Assembly (NCBI GenBank): GCA_020633465.1
Contig: JACKDN010000011.1
Coordinates: forward strand, 1 to 64,000
Length of the DNA: 64,000 nt
Direction: 5' to 3'
Source of the DNA: Myxococcales bacterium
GTDB lineage: Bacteria > Myxococcota_A > Bradymonadia > UBA7976 > UBA1532
The notes beneath the pieces were generated by a model. That model was not told the DNA's origin. It saw nothing but the letters and a program-made list of their open reading frames with translations, and searched no databases. Each line of letters begins with the position of its first letter. Position 1 is the stretch's first letter. Position numbers and translations under genes: made by a program. This document shows, one piece after another, positions 42,315-49,841 of the stretch.

Positions 42315-42392
42315 GTCTGTGACCGCTGTGGTGTCACGCACGGTCGGTGGCAGCTGCGGCGCGGTCGCCTCATCGCAGCGAGATTCACGCCC

Positions 42393-43526
42393 TCAGCGCA
42401 ACGTGCACACGATCGGCACGTGGTCGAAGAAGACGGCCTCGGTGGGCAGCGGCGGGCCGTCGGGGGCGCCGGCGTAGGTGCAGGGGCCGGTGAGCGTGTC
42501 CGAGACGACGTGGTCGATGGTGGCGGCGCCGCCGTAGGTGCGCGGGGCGGTGGGGCCGATGGCGGTCAGCCAGTGGAAGGCGTGCTCGGGGCCGACAAAG
42601 TCGAGCCAGCGGTCGGCGCTGGCGTCGAAGCCGGTGAGGCGGCCGGGGTCGGTGTTCAGGTCGCCCATCACCAGGTTCACCGCGCCGTCGGCGGCGGGGC
42701 GGCCGTCGCCGAGGTCGACGAACACCTGCTCCACCTGGGCTGTGCGGCAAGCCTGATCGTCGCGGCTGATGCCCGAGGTGCCGTGCACGTTCACGAGGGT
42801 GAGCGTGCCGCCGTCGACGCGGTCGATGACGCCGCGGGCGACGCGCGCGCCGCGGCCGCAGCCTTCCACGCGGCCGCCGGTCAGCCCCTCGAGGCAGAAG
42901 GGCGCGTCGCAGCCGCGGAAGGTGCCCACCCGGCGGTGCACCGCGGCGCACTTGTCGGGGTGGCCGGGGTGGCAGGCCACCTGGTAGTCGGGGCCCAGCA
43001 CGCGCTCGGCCACCGTGGGGTCGCCGGGCGTCCAGTCCTCGCAGACAAAGCCGACGCGCGCTTCGGCCGGCACGGCGGGGCAGTCGCCGGGCCAGAAGAC
43101 CTCTTGGAACACGACGATGTCGGGGTCGAGGTCGGCGAAGAAGCGGCGCGTGTCGTCGACGAACGGGCGCCAGGCCAGGCCGCTGCCGTAGTGGGCGTCG
43201 GTGAGATCGGCCTCGGCCTGCCCGTAGCCGTCGTCGGGCGGGCGGTCGTGCGGCAGGTCGGGCGTGCTGCCGGTGTTGAAGGTGACCACGACCAGCCCGG
43301 GCGCGCCGGCGTCCTCGACGGGCGCGGCGTCCGGCGGCCCGGCGTCGGGCAGCGCCGCGTCGGTCGGCGTGGCGCCGACGGGCGCCGCGTCCAGCGATGC
43401 GGCGTTGGTGTGCGCCGTCCGCCGACGCCGCGTCGGACGCCGCGTCTCGCCGCGCCGGACGCCGCCCTCGTCGTCGTCGCAGCCGAGGATCGCCAGGCTG
43501 ATCAGCAGACAGGTGCGCCGAATCAT
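42393..43526 (-). CDS. Secreted endonuclease/exonuclease/phosphatase-family lipoprotein
   Basis: A 377-residue lipoprotein starting at ATG 43526 with lipobox ILGC. After a linker the body is an EEP-fold (DNase I-like) domain. It has VVTFNTG (first strand, Asn), DIVVFQEV (catalytic Glu), LTLVNVHGTSG, VNLVMGDLNTDP (Asp-Asn) and the terminal FFDHVPIV (catalytic His). Such enzymes cut phosphodiester or phosphoester bonds in nucleic acids, lipids or inositides. Several Cys pairs (ACHPGHPDKC, GCDAPFC) suggest a disulfide-stabilised extracytoplasmic form. The first linker piece reads RRGETRRPTRRRR, while another frame gives Asp/Ala-rich sequence, hinting at two compensating indels near 43400-43450. 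Confidence 0.83.
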   Translation of the reverse strand: MIRRTCLLISLAILGCDDDEGGVRRGETRRPTRRRRTAHTNAASLDAAPVGATPTDAALPDAGPPDAAPVEDAGAPGLVVVTFNTGSTPDLPHDRPPDDGYGQAEADLTDAHYGSGLAWRPFVDDTRRFFADLDPDIVVFQEVFWPGDCPAVPAEARVGFVCEDWTPGDPTVAERVLGPDYQVACHPGHPDKCAAVHRRVGTFRGCDAPFCLEGLTGGRVEGCGRGARVARGVIDRVDGGTLTLVNVHGTSGISRDDQACRTAQVEQVFVDLGDGRPAADGAVNLVMGDLNTDPGRLTGFDASADRWLDFVGPEHAFHWLTAIGPTAPRTYGGAATIDHVVSDTLTGPCTYAGAPDGPPLPTEAVFFDHVPIVCTLR

Positions 43527-43707
43527 GGCGCGCAGCGTAGCCTGCTCAGGCGGACCGCGCGAAGCCGTCGACGCCGTACTACCCTGCGCCACCACGAACG
43601 CCGGTGGTTCGCTAGGGCGGCGCGCGGGTGCGTGTAGAGCCGACGCGGCTGTGTCGCTGGAACGGCGGTGCCTCGTTCGTACCGTCCGGCCCCTGTCGAC
43701 GTCCGGT

Positions 43708-44448
43708 TCAGGGTCTCGCCGTGATCGTGAGGTGAACGAAGTTCGGCGACACATCGGGGCCGCCGAGTCCCATGGTCGCAGCCTCCAACTTGACGACGTA
43801 GGTACGCTCGCCGACCGTGAAGGCCTTCTCCTCTCCGAGAGGGGCGACCGTCTCGACGCCCTGCAGCGTGAGCGTCAGGTCCGAATGCGTCTCCTTCTCG
43901 TCCTCCGAACCGGGGACGGGCAGCGTGCAGCGAGGCGTCCAAGCGAACTGGAAGCCCTCGCTTTGAAGCACGCGCTCGACGAAAGGCTGGATACCCTCCA
44001 CGGCGAGGAGCAACAGGCCTTCGGCGTCCTGAATGGATGACGTGAAGTGGAGCCCGCCCTCGGGGCCGGCGTACTCGTACGCGATCTGGTAGGTCGACCC
44101 TTCCGAGAGCACACCGTCCGGGACGCGCATCGATAGCGGCGCGGTGCCGCTGTCCGGGGCGCACCACGTCGCGATCCGGTCGTCTAACGTGCAGAGCTTA
44201 GCCTGTCCGTCGAAGCTGTACGATTCGGGCGCACCGCCTTGCCGCGCGGGGATCCCTTGGATCCCGAACCGCCAGGACGCCTGCCAGCCGACCCCTAGCC
44301 GATGGGGGTTATCGTGCGTACACACCGGCAACGGCATCGAGCCGTCCGACCCCGTGTTGTTCGAGTCTCCGTCTCGTTCGCACGAGGCGAGCAGGCCAAC
44401 CGATACCAACGCCAGCACGACCCTCGAGGGGCGGACCCTCGTCGTCAT
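43708..44448 (-). CDS. Lipoprotein of unknown function
   Basis: A 246-residue lipoprotein starting at ATG 44448 (GTG 44472 is an alternative), with lipobox LASC followed by an acidic start ERDGDSNN. The mature protein is predicted to be beta-rich with dispersed Cys (VCTHDNPH, KLCTLDD, TWCAPDSG, RCTLPV). I see no known motif. Codon use is noticeably less GC-biased than in surrounding genes, with more AT-ending codons, which could mean more recent acquisition. It is followed by 181 bp up to the start of the EEP lipoprotein gene. Confidence 0.72.
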   Translation of the reverse strand: MTTRVRPSRVVLALVSVGLLASCERDGDSNNTGSDGSMPLPVCTHDNPHRLGVGWQASWRFGIQGIPARQGGAPESYSFDGQAKLCTLDDRIATWCAPDSGTAPLSMRVPDGVLSEGSTYQIAYEYAGPEGGLHFTSSIQDAEGLLLLAVEGIQPFVERVLQSEGFQFAWTPRCTLPVPGSEDEKETHSDLTLTLQGVETVAPLGEEKAFTVGERTYVVKLEAATMGLGGPDVSPNFVHLTITARP

Positions 44449-44835
44449 GACTTCGAGCACCCTGCGCTCCACTCACCCCATCCGGGGGCCCGTACGTCGG
44501 AGGCGAGGCCGCGGGGCAGCCCGACACATCATGAGTGCTGCCCGCTCTCGCTTGCCCGTGCCTGCAGACGGAGGATAGTGGAGCGCGGCTGTGAACGGCA
44601 ACGGGGGTCCTTCGCGTAGGGTGTAGGTCTCGCGTTGATCGCGGCCTCGGCCAGCCAGGGTCGGCGAGCCAAGCTCGATCGGTCGAAATCGTGCGCGGTC
44701 CTCGGGCGCCGAAGAGGTCTGCGGCGCCTACAACGCTCAGCGCGCCACGCAGGCTCATCCCGACGATGCGTCCGCGGCGAGCACCTGCCACCCACGCTTC
44801 TCGGCGAGCGGGCAAGCCCCCGACTCGGTCGTCAT

Positions 44836-44984
44836 GATTTGGCGCCGGCGCCGCCCGTTTCAGGAGCGGCTTTGCCCGCCCTCTTTTCAGAAAATGCGCG
44901 GCAGTCAGCGCCGTGGTCGAGTCGACGCGAGCGCTCGCATCGAGGGCGGGCAATGGCGCGAGAGGGCGGCGCCGGCGCCAAATC
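44836..44984. repeat. MITE-like element with 21-bp perfect terminal inverted repeats
   Basis: The 21 bases starting GATTTGGCGCCGGCGCCG at 44836-44856 recur as a perfect reverse complement at 44964-44984. A second inner pair, TTGCCCGCCCT near 44872 and its complement near 44943, extends the symmetry. The 149-bp unit encodes nothing. No clear target duplication is visible. Confidence 0.7.
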
Positions 44985-45261
44985 GTGCGAGAACCGGTCG
45001 GCTGGGCTTGGCCGTGAGCCGCCGCGACCGTCAACTGGCGCGGCGCCAGAAGACCTGCACTTCAGCGCGGCGTATCAGTCGTCCTACCTCCGGCGGGTCC
45101 AGGGCGGAGCCCGGCCGGTGGGAGCTCGAGGGAGGCACGGAGTGCCTTCCTCGAACACTGGCGAGCCGCGGCGCCCAGCCGCGAGGAACGCGTTGGCGTC
45201 GCGGGGCGCCAAGTGATGCGGCGCGGCGCACGTGCTCGTGCGAGCCCCCGAGGGCAAGGCC

Positions 45262-45291
45262 GGCGACGGCGACGGCGACGTCGACGGCGAC
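45262..45291. repeat. GGCGAC hexamer array
   Basis: Five hexamers: GGCGAC three times, GTCGAC, then GGCGAC. Same family as the arrays bounding 41957-42314. Confidence 0.7.
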
Positions 45292-45406
45292 GGTTCGACC
45301 CGAAGCGCTGTGCCGGCGCGGCCCGAAGCCGCTGTGGGGACGCCGGCGCGGCGTCCGGCGGCCGTGCAGTGCGGGCTCTGCATCCTTCGCCGCCAGGCAC
45401 ACCCGC

Positions 45407-46441
45407 TCAGGGCGACAGGGCGAAGCAGTAGATGGCGCCGTAGCCGCCCGAGCAGCCGATGCACGTGCCTTCGCCTGGGCCGTTCTGGATCAGGTTCACG
45501 CCGGGCGTGCAGCCGCGCAGCGGATGATCGGACAGCCAGCTCGCGCCGCCGGGAGGGCCACCCGGTCGTGGGGGGCGCCCGCCGCGGCCCATGCGCGGGA
45601 ACGAGTGCCCGCACTTCACCAGGTTCTGGCCGATGGCCTCGGCGCTCGTCCAGTCGTTGCAGGTGCTGGCCGGGTTGGCGCTGTCGAGGCGGCCCTGCGG
45701 GTTGCTGCCCGTGACCACGTCGTGCGCGTCGCCGAGCACCGAGATGGGCACGCCGTACTCGTCGGGCAGATCGTCGATGGTCTGCGGGTCGCCCGCGGGG
45801 CGGTCGCCGCTGAGCAGGCCCTCGATGTTCTCGGCCACCAGCCGCCCGTTGGCGTCGTACCAGGGGCCCTGGCCGATGCGCTCGATGGCGTGCACCGGCT
45901 GGCCGTCGGGGCCTTCGGTGGCGCTGAGGAACGCCCGCCAGGTCTTGTGCCCCTGGCCGACGCCCTCGGCGATGGTCTGGCAGATGCCGTCGGCGCCCTC
46001 GAGGCCGCCGAGGTCGCCGCCGAAGCCGTGCTCGCTGCCCGACAGCGTGCGCAGCGCCTGCAGGCTGGTGACGAAGAAGCTGAAGGGCGGGGCGCCGGCG
46101 TCGGGTGGGGGCGGCGCGGCGTCCTCCGCCAGCGCGGGCGCGGCGTCCTGCGCGGGCAGCGCCGCGTCGGCGACGGGGTCAGGGCCCGCGCTCGCGTCGG
46201 TGTCGATGACCGGCGCCGCGTCCGGCGCGCCGGTCGCCGCGTCGGCCGCGGGGGCCTTCACCGCCGCCGCCGCCCCTCACCGCCCTGCGTCGTCCCGCGC
46301 GGCCGCGCCGTCGAGCGCGCCGACCGCCCCGTCGCCGGGCGCGCCGCCGGCCCCACCGTCGTCGACCGCCGCGCCGTTGTCCTCGACGCAGCCCGCCAGG
46401 GCCAGCGCCGCGATCAGCAGGCTCATCGTCCAGAAGTGCAT
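45407..46441 (-). CDS. DUF1554-like (lectin/endostatin-fold) lipoprotein interrupted by an in-frame TGA
   Basis: ATG 46441 follows GGGGAGAAGG and encodes a lipoprotein signal (lipobox LAGC) and an Asp/Gly/Ala linker. After 54 codons the frame meets TGA at 46277-46279, then stays open in the same frame through GAAAAVKAPAADAATG to the end at 45407. The body has DGICQTIAEGVGQGHKTWRAFLSATEG, then IGQGPWYDANGRLVA, NDWTSAE and CGHSF. These resemble the DUF1554/C-type-lectin-like fold found in bacterial surface proteins, which often binds carbohydrate or other ligands. Without the TGA it would be 344 residues. GTG 46261 could start a signal-less form. It may be a point error or a real nonsense mutation. 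Confidence 0.65.
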
Positions 46442-46458
46442 GCCCTTCTCCCCACCGC

Positions 46459-47535
46459 TCATCCGCACGTCAGATCCACCTTGCACCGCTGCCCGTCGGG
46501 GCAGTCCGTGTCGTCGCTGCACGAGGTCAGGCCGTCGATGGCCACGTCGAGCACGCCCACCGACTGCACGGCCAGCTCGACGCAGCCGACCGCGGTGTCG
46601 ACCGCCTCGCCCGACCGCCGCGTCAGCACCACCGTCGGGAAGCCCGAGAAGCCCTGATCGAGCAGCGCGTCGACCAGCGCCGCCGGCACGTCGAACGCGC
46701 CGGTGTCGTCGACCGTGCACACCACGCGGCCGGGCGTCCCGCCGTGGTTCGCGATGTTCAGCTCGAGGTGCATCTTCTGGGGGCCCGCGGCGCCTGGCGG
46801 CGTCCAGCGGATCGCCGCCGGCTGGCCGCGCTCGAGCAGCACGGCGTCGGCGCCCACCTCGAGGGGCGCCACGCCGCGCCCGCGCAGGACGAACGCGTCG
46901 GTCGCGTCGCCGCTGGCGCGCAGGGTGATGGCGTCGCCCTCGGCGAAGGCCGGGTGCGGCAGCGCCTCGCCGCGGTGCGTGTAGAACCACACGGGCGGGC
47001 CGGCGGTCATCGAGACGGGGCCGGTGAGGCCCTCGACCGTCACGGTGCCGACGCCGACGTTGACCGGTGCTTCGACGCATTCCCCTTGCGTTCCGCACAC
47101 TTCGGCACCGCCGCACGGTGGGTCGCAGAAGAGCGTGGGTGGGCGCAGCAGCGCGCAGGGGCCCTCGGCGGCCGCCTCGACCGGCACGTTGGCCGGCGTC
47201 ACGGCGTCGGCCACCTGGCCTTGCACCGCGGTGAACGCGGGGCGCAGCTCGACGATGAACTGGCCGGTGCGCGTGGCCTCGGGGCAGGCGGCGTAGGTGT
47301 CGAGGGGCGGCGCGGCGTCGGGCGACGCGGCGTCGGGTGCCGCGGCGTCCGGCATCTCGGCGTCGCTCGGCGCGGCGTCCGGCGGGGCGGCGTCGGTCGC
47401 GGCGTCCAACGGCGGCGTTGCGTCCGCCGACGACCCGTCCAGAGCCGCCGCGTCCGCCGGCGTCGTCGCGCCGTCGTCCCCGTCGTCACACGCCGCGAGC
47501 AGAAGCCCCGCGGCGAACAGGAGCACGATCCTCAC
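46459..47535 (-). CDS. Lipoprotein with Cys motif, function unknown
   Basis: A 358-residue lipoprotein starting at GTG 47535, overlapping the stop of the upstream dikinase-like gene by GTGA, so translation is coupled. Lipobox LAAC is followed by DDGDD and a linker with repeated PDAAxPDAA. The mature part has a Cys-rich hairpin (LFCDPPCGGAEVCGTQGEC), two all-beta segments (GTVTVEGLTGPVSMTAGP onward) and a C-terminal CSDDTDCPDGQRCKVDLTC typical of myxobacterial disulfide modules. No enzyme motif is apparent. It probably works with the neighbouring lipoproteins at the envelope. Confidence 0.78.
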   Translation of the reverse strand: MRIVLLFAAGLLLAACDDGDDGATTPADAAALDGSSADATPPLDAATDAAPPDAAPSDAEMPDAAAPDAASPDAAPPLDTYAACPEATRTGQFIVELRPAFTAVQGQVADAVTPANVPVEAAAEGPCALLRPPTLFCDPPCGGAEVCGTQGECVEAPVNVGVGTVTVEGLTGPVSMTAGPPVWFYTHRGEALPHPAFAEGDAITLRASGDATDAFVLRGRGVAPLEVGADAVLLERGQPAAIRWTPPGAAGPQKMHLELNIANHGGTPGRVVCTVDDTGAFDVPAALVDALLDQGFSGFPTVVLTRRSGEAVDTAVGCVELAVQSVGVLDVAIDGLTSCSDDTDCPDGQRCKVDLTCG

Positions 47536-49649
47536 TGGTAGGGCCTCGCTTGCTTGATGAACAGCGCCGGCGCCTCGCCCGGCGCGCCGTCGAACTTGAA
47601 CTCGACGTCCATCGCCCACCACGCGGCGTCCTGCCCATAGGCCGCCGTGAAGGCGCGGCGGATGCGGTCGAGCGCCTGGCCCAGCGCGAAGGTCTGCGCG
47701 GCGGTCAGCACGCGCTCGCCCGCGGGCACCAGGCTGGAGCGCGAGATGAACGTCGTCGGCTGACCCACGCGGTCGAAGTAGTAGAGGAAGCTCTCGGTCG
47801 TGACGCCCTCGGGCGGCTGCACCACGGACGTCTCGCCCACCTGCACGTTGACGTAGAAGGCGGGCTCGAGCCCCGACGGGTCGAAGGGGTTGTTGGTCAG
47901 GGCGACGCCGTTGGCCTCCTCGTCGGGGAAGGACCGGTGCACCAGCAGCGCCATGCCCACCGCCTGGTGGTCGATGCTGCGGTAGGCGCGCTCTTCGAAG
48001 GCGCGCAGCGACCAGACGCTGGCCCACACCTTCCGGATGGCGTCCTCGACGGGATCGTCGGGATCGTCCAGCGCCGCGCTCTTCGACGTGTAGAGGCCCG
48101 CGCCGGTGAAGCCGTCGAGATCCTCGGCGTTGGTGCTCGAGCGGAAGCGCAAACGCTGGCCGGGGAACTCGGCCCGCAGCTTGGCGGCCAGGGCGGCAAG
48201 GAGGTCGGCGTCGAGGGGGGCGTCCTCGATGGCGTCGCGCAGATCGTCGAGCGCGGCGTCGCGGAAGGCGGCGTCGCGGGCGAAGCGCGGATCGGCCAGC
48301 ATCGACTCGATGCGCCGGTCGAGGCCGTTCTGCGCGAGATGCTGGAAGTAGTAGTGGACGGGCACGCCGAAGGCAGGCGAGACGGGCAGGTCGGGGATCT
48401 GGCGCAGCGCGCCGTAGTGCGCGGCCTTGCCCCCGAAGGCGCGCGTGGCGGCCTTGATCGCCTGCCGTAGATCGGGCGCGGCGAGGTCGACCATGTCCTC
48501 GGCGTCGCGCAGATCGGTCACGGTGAGATCGACGCCGGGCACCTGCACCGCGGGCGGCTTGTTTGCCTCCCACCAGGCGTCGGCGGCGGCCTGTTCGACG
48601 GCCTCGACCTGGTACCGCAGGGGCTCGACGGTCAGGCGCACCCACTGGCCCTCGAGGGCGCGCAGGGCGGCGTCGTCGAAGGCGCCGCGCAGGGCCATGT
48701 TGGGCGTGCCGCGGTTCTTCGACAGCACGTTGACGTGCGAGAGCGGGGTCTGGAAGGCCTCGGTGATCAGGCCGGCCACGACCGTGATGTCGTTGGGCGC
48801 CTGGCGCAGGACGACGATGTCGCGGGCGCCCAGGTAGGTGTCCTCGAGGTCGGCGGGCTCGACGAAGCGCAGGCGCCCGACCGACTCGGCCGGGTTCAGC
48901 GGCTGGTAGTCGATGCCCGCGTACAGGGTGTCGGTGTCGATGACCGGGATGTCGGGCGACAGGCCCTCGGCGGCGCGCGCGACGGCCTCGCTGGTGGGGT
49001 GGAAGACGAGGTCGGCGCCGAAGTAGGCCCGGTCGGCGACGCGCCGGAAGGCGGTCTCGATCAGCTCGGCGGGCGCGCTGTCGTAGGGGGCGATCTCGTA
49101 GGCCCAGACGGCGGGGCCGTCGTACCAGGTGACCGAGCCCAGCAGGAAGCGGCGCGACAGGGCGCTGTACTCGGTGGCGTTGAAGGCCGCGAGCATGGGC
49201 ACCAGCGGCCGGCCCTCGCCGGACAGGTGGGCCGACGCGAAGGCCCAGTGGATGGCGTACTGGTTCGTGTTCTGGAAGTAGAGGGCGTCGCCGTCGGCGC
49301 GGTCGACCACGGTCTTCAAGGCGCGGGCGCCGGGCAGGGTGCTGTCGAGGGGCGGCGAGGCGAGCAGCTCGAAGTCGGCGAAGCAGCCGACCTGGGCGAG
49401 GAAGGGCGGATCGGCGGTGTCGGCGGTGCAGGCCCAGGCGGGGCCGGCGTCGGGGGTGGCGCTGTCGGGGGTGGCGCTGTCGGGGGTGGCGCTGTCGGGG
49501 GTGGCGTCGGGCGCCGCGTCGACCGGCGAAGCGTCGAGCGGTGAAGCGTCGGGCGCCGCGACGTCGGGCGCGGGCGTCGAGCCGCTCGTGTCACTGTCGT
49601 CGCAGCCGACGGCGAGCAGCAGCAGCAGCAGGGACAGGAACCGGGCCAT
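47532..49649 (-). CDS. Secreted dikinase/PEP-synthase-like lipoprotein (PPDK_N domain)
   Basis: A 705-residue lipoprotein starting at ATG 49649 (GGTGGAG upstream), lipobox AVGC, then a linker with three TPDSA repeats. A phosphohistidine swivel-like segment is visible as TPLSHVNVLSKNRGTPNMAL. It is followed by an ATP-grasp/PPDK_N nucleotide-binding region: FGGKAAHYGALRQI, then RLRFRSSTNAEDLDGFTGAGLY and the downstream AIRKVWASVWSLRAFEERAY. The His-then-ATP-grasp order is that of glucan water dikinases and PEP-utilising dikinases. In this location ATP supply is puzzling, so it may be non-catalytic or act on exported nucleotides. The lipoprotein at 46459 is co-translated. Confidence 0.82.
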   Translation of the reverse strand: MARFLSLLLLLLAVGCDDSDTSGSTPAPDVAAPDASPLDASPVDAAPDATPDSATPDSATPDSATPDAGPAWACTADTADPPFLAQVGCFADFELLASPPLDSTLPGARALKTVVDRADGDALYFQNTNQYAIHWAFASAHLSGEGRPLVPMLAAFNATEYSALSRRFLLGSVTWYDGPAVWAYEIAPYDSAPAELIETAFRRVADRAYFGADLVFHPTSEAVARAAEGLSPDIPVIDTDTLYAGIDYQPLNPAESVGRLRFVEPADLEDTYLGARDIVVLRQAPNDITVVAGLITEAFQTPLSHVNVLSKNRGTPNMALRGAFDDAALRALEGQWVRLTVEPLRYQVEAVEQAAADAWWEANKPPAVQVPGVDLTVTDLRDAEDMVDLAAPDLRQAIKAATRAFGGKAAHYGALRQIPDLPVSPAFGVPVHYYFQHLAQNGLDRRIESMLADPRFARDAAFRDAALDDLRDAIEDAPLDADLLAALAAKLRAEFPGQRLRFRSSTNAEDLDGFTGAGLYTSKSAALDDPDDPVEDAIRKVWASVWSLRAFEERAYRSIDHQAVGMALLVHRSFPDEEANGVALTNNPFDPSGLEPAFYVNVQVGETSVVQPPEGVTTESFLYYFDRVGQPTTFISRSSLVPAGERVLTAAQTFALGQALDRIRRAFTAAYGQDAAWWAMDVEFKFDGAPGEAPALFIKQARPYQ

Positions 49650-49841
49650 GAACGCTCCACCCGCGCCGCGTCGCGCGGCGCGCGAAGGTCGTCCCGTTCG
49701 CAAGGTGCGTGCCGCGCCCGCAGGCGGCGCGCCCCGGTGGCGGGGTGCCAAGCGGGCGCGACAGTGGCGTCGCGGGTTGGCGCTTCAGGGGGGCAGGTCG
49801 TCCACGACGACGACGACGACGCGCCGCGGAAGGCCACCCGC

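Larger units (their letters stand above)
41862..42392. other. Repeat-rich non-coding stretch with a Gfa-like gene start
   Basis: About 530 bp between the kinase stop and the end of the EEP lipoprotein gene. It contains a truncated Gfa-like start at 41910, inward-facing hexamer arrays at 41957-41998 and 42279-42314, and ~60-bp tandem repeats at 42122-42296. No complete gene is visible. Confidence 0.65.
44449..45406. other. ~950 bp non-coding accessory interval
   Basis: No frame here shows a ribosome-binding site with a plausible protein; all long frames are Arg/Ala-rich on both strands. It contains the 21-bp terminal inverted repeat element at 44836-44984, the GGCGAC array at 45262-45291, and a duplicated CCGAAGC...GCCGGCGCGGC segment near 45300-45355. 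It looks like decayed or mobile-element DNA. Confidence 0.6.

Noticed and set aside
46277..46279. Second selenocysteine codon
   Set aside because: The TGA sits in an Asp/Ala/Gly linker with no redox partner residue; I did not find a convincing bSECIS hairpin in the expected position.
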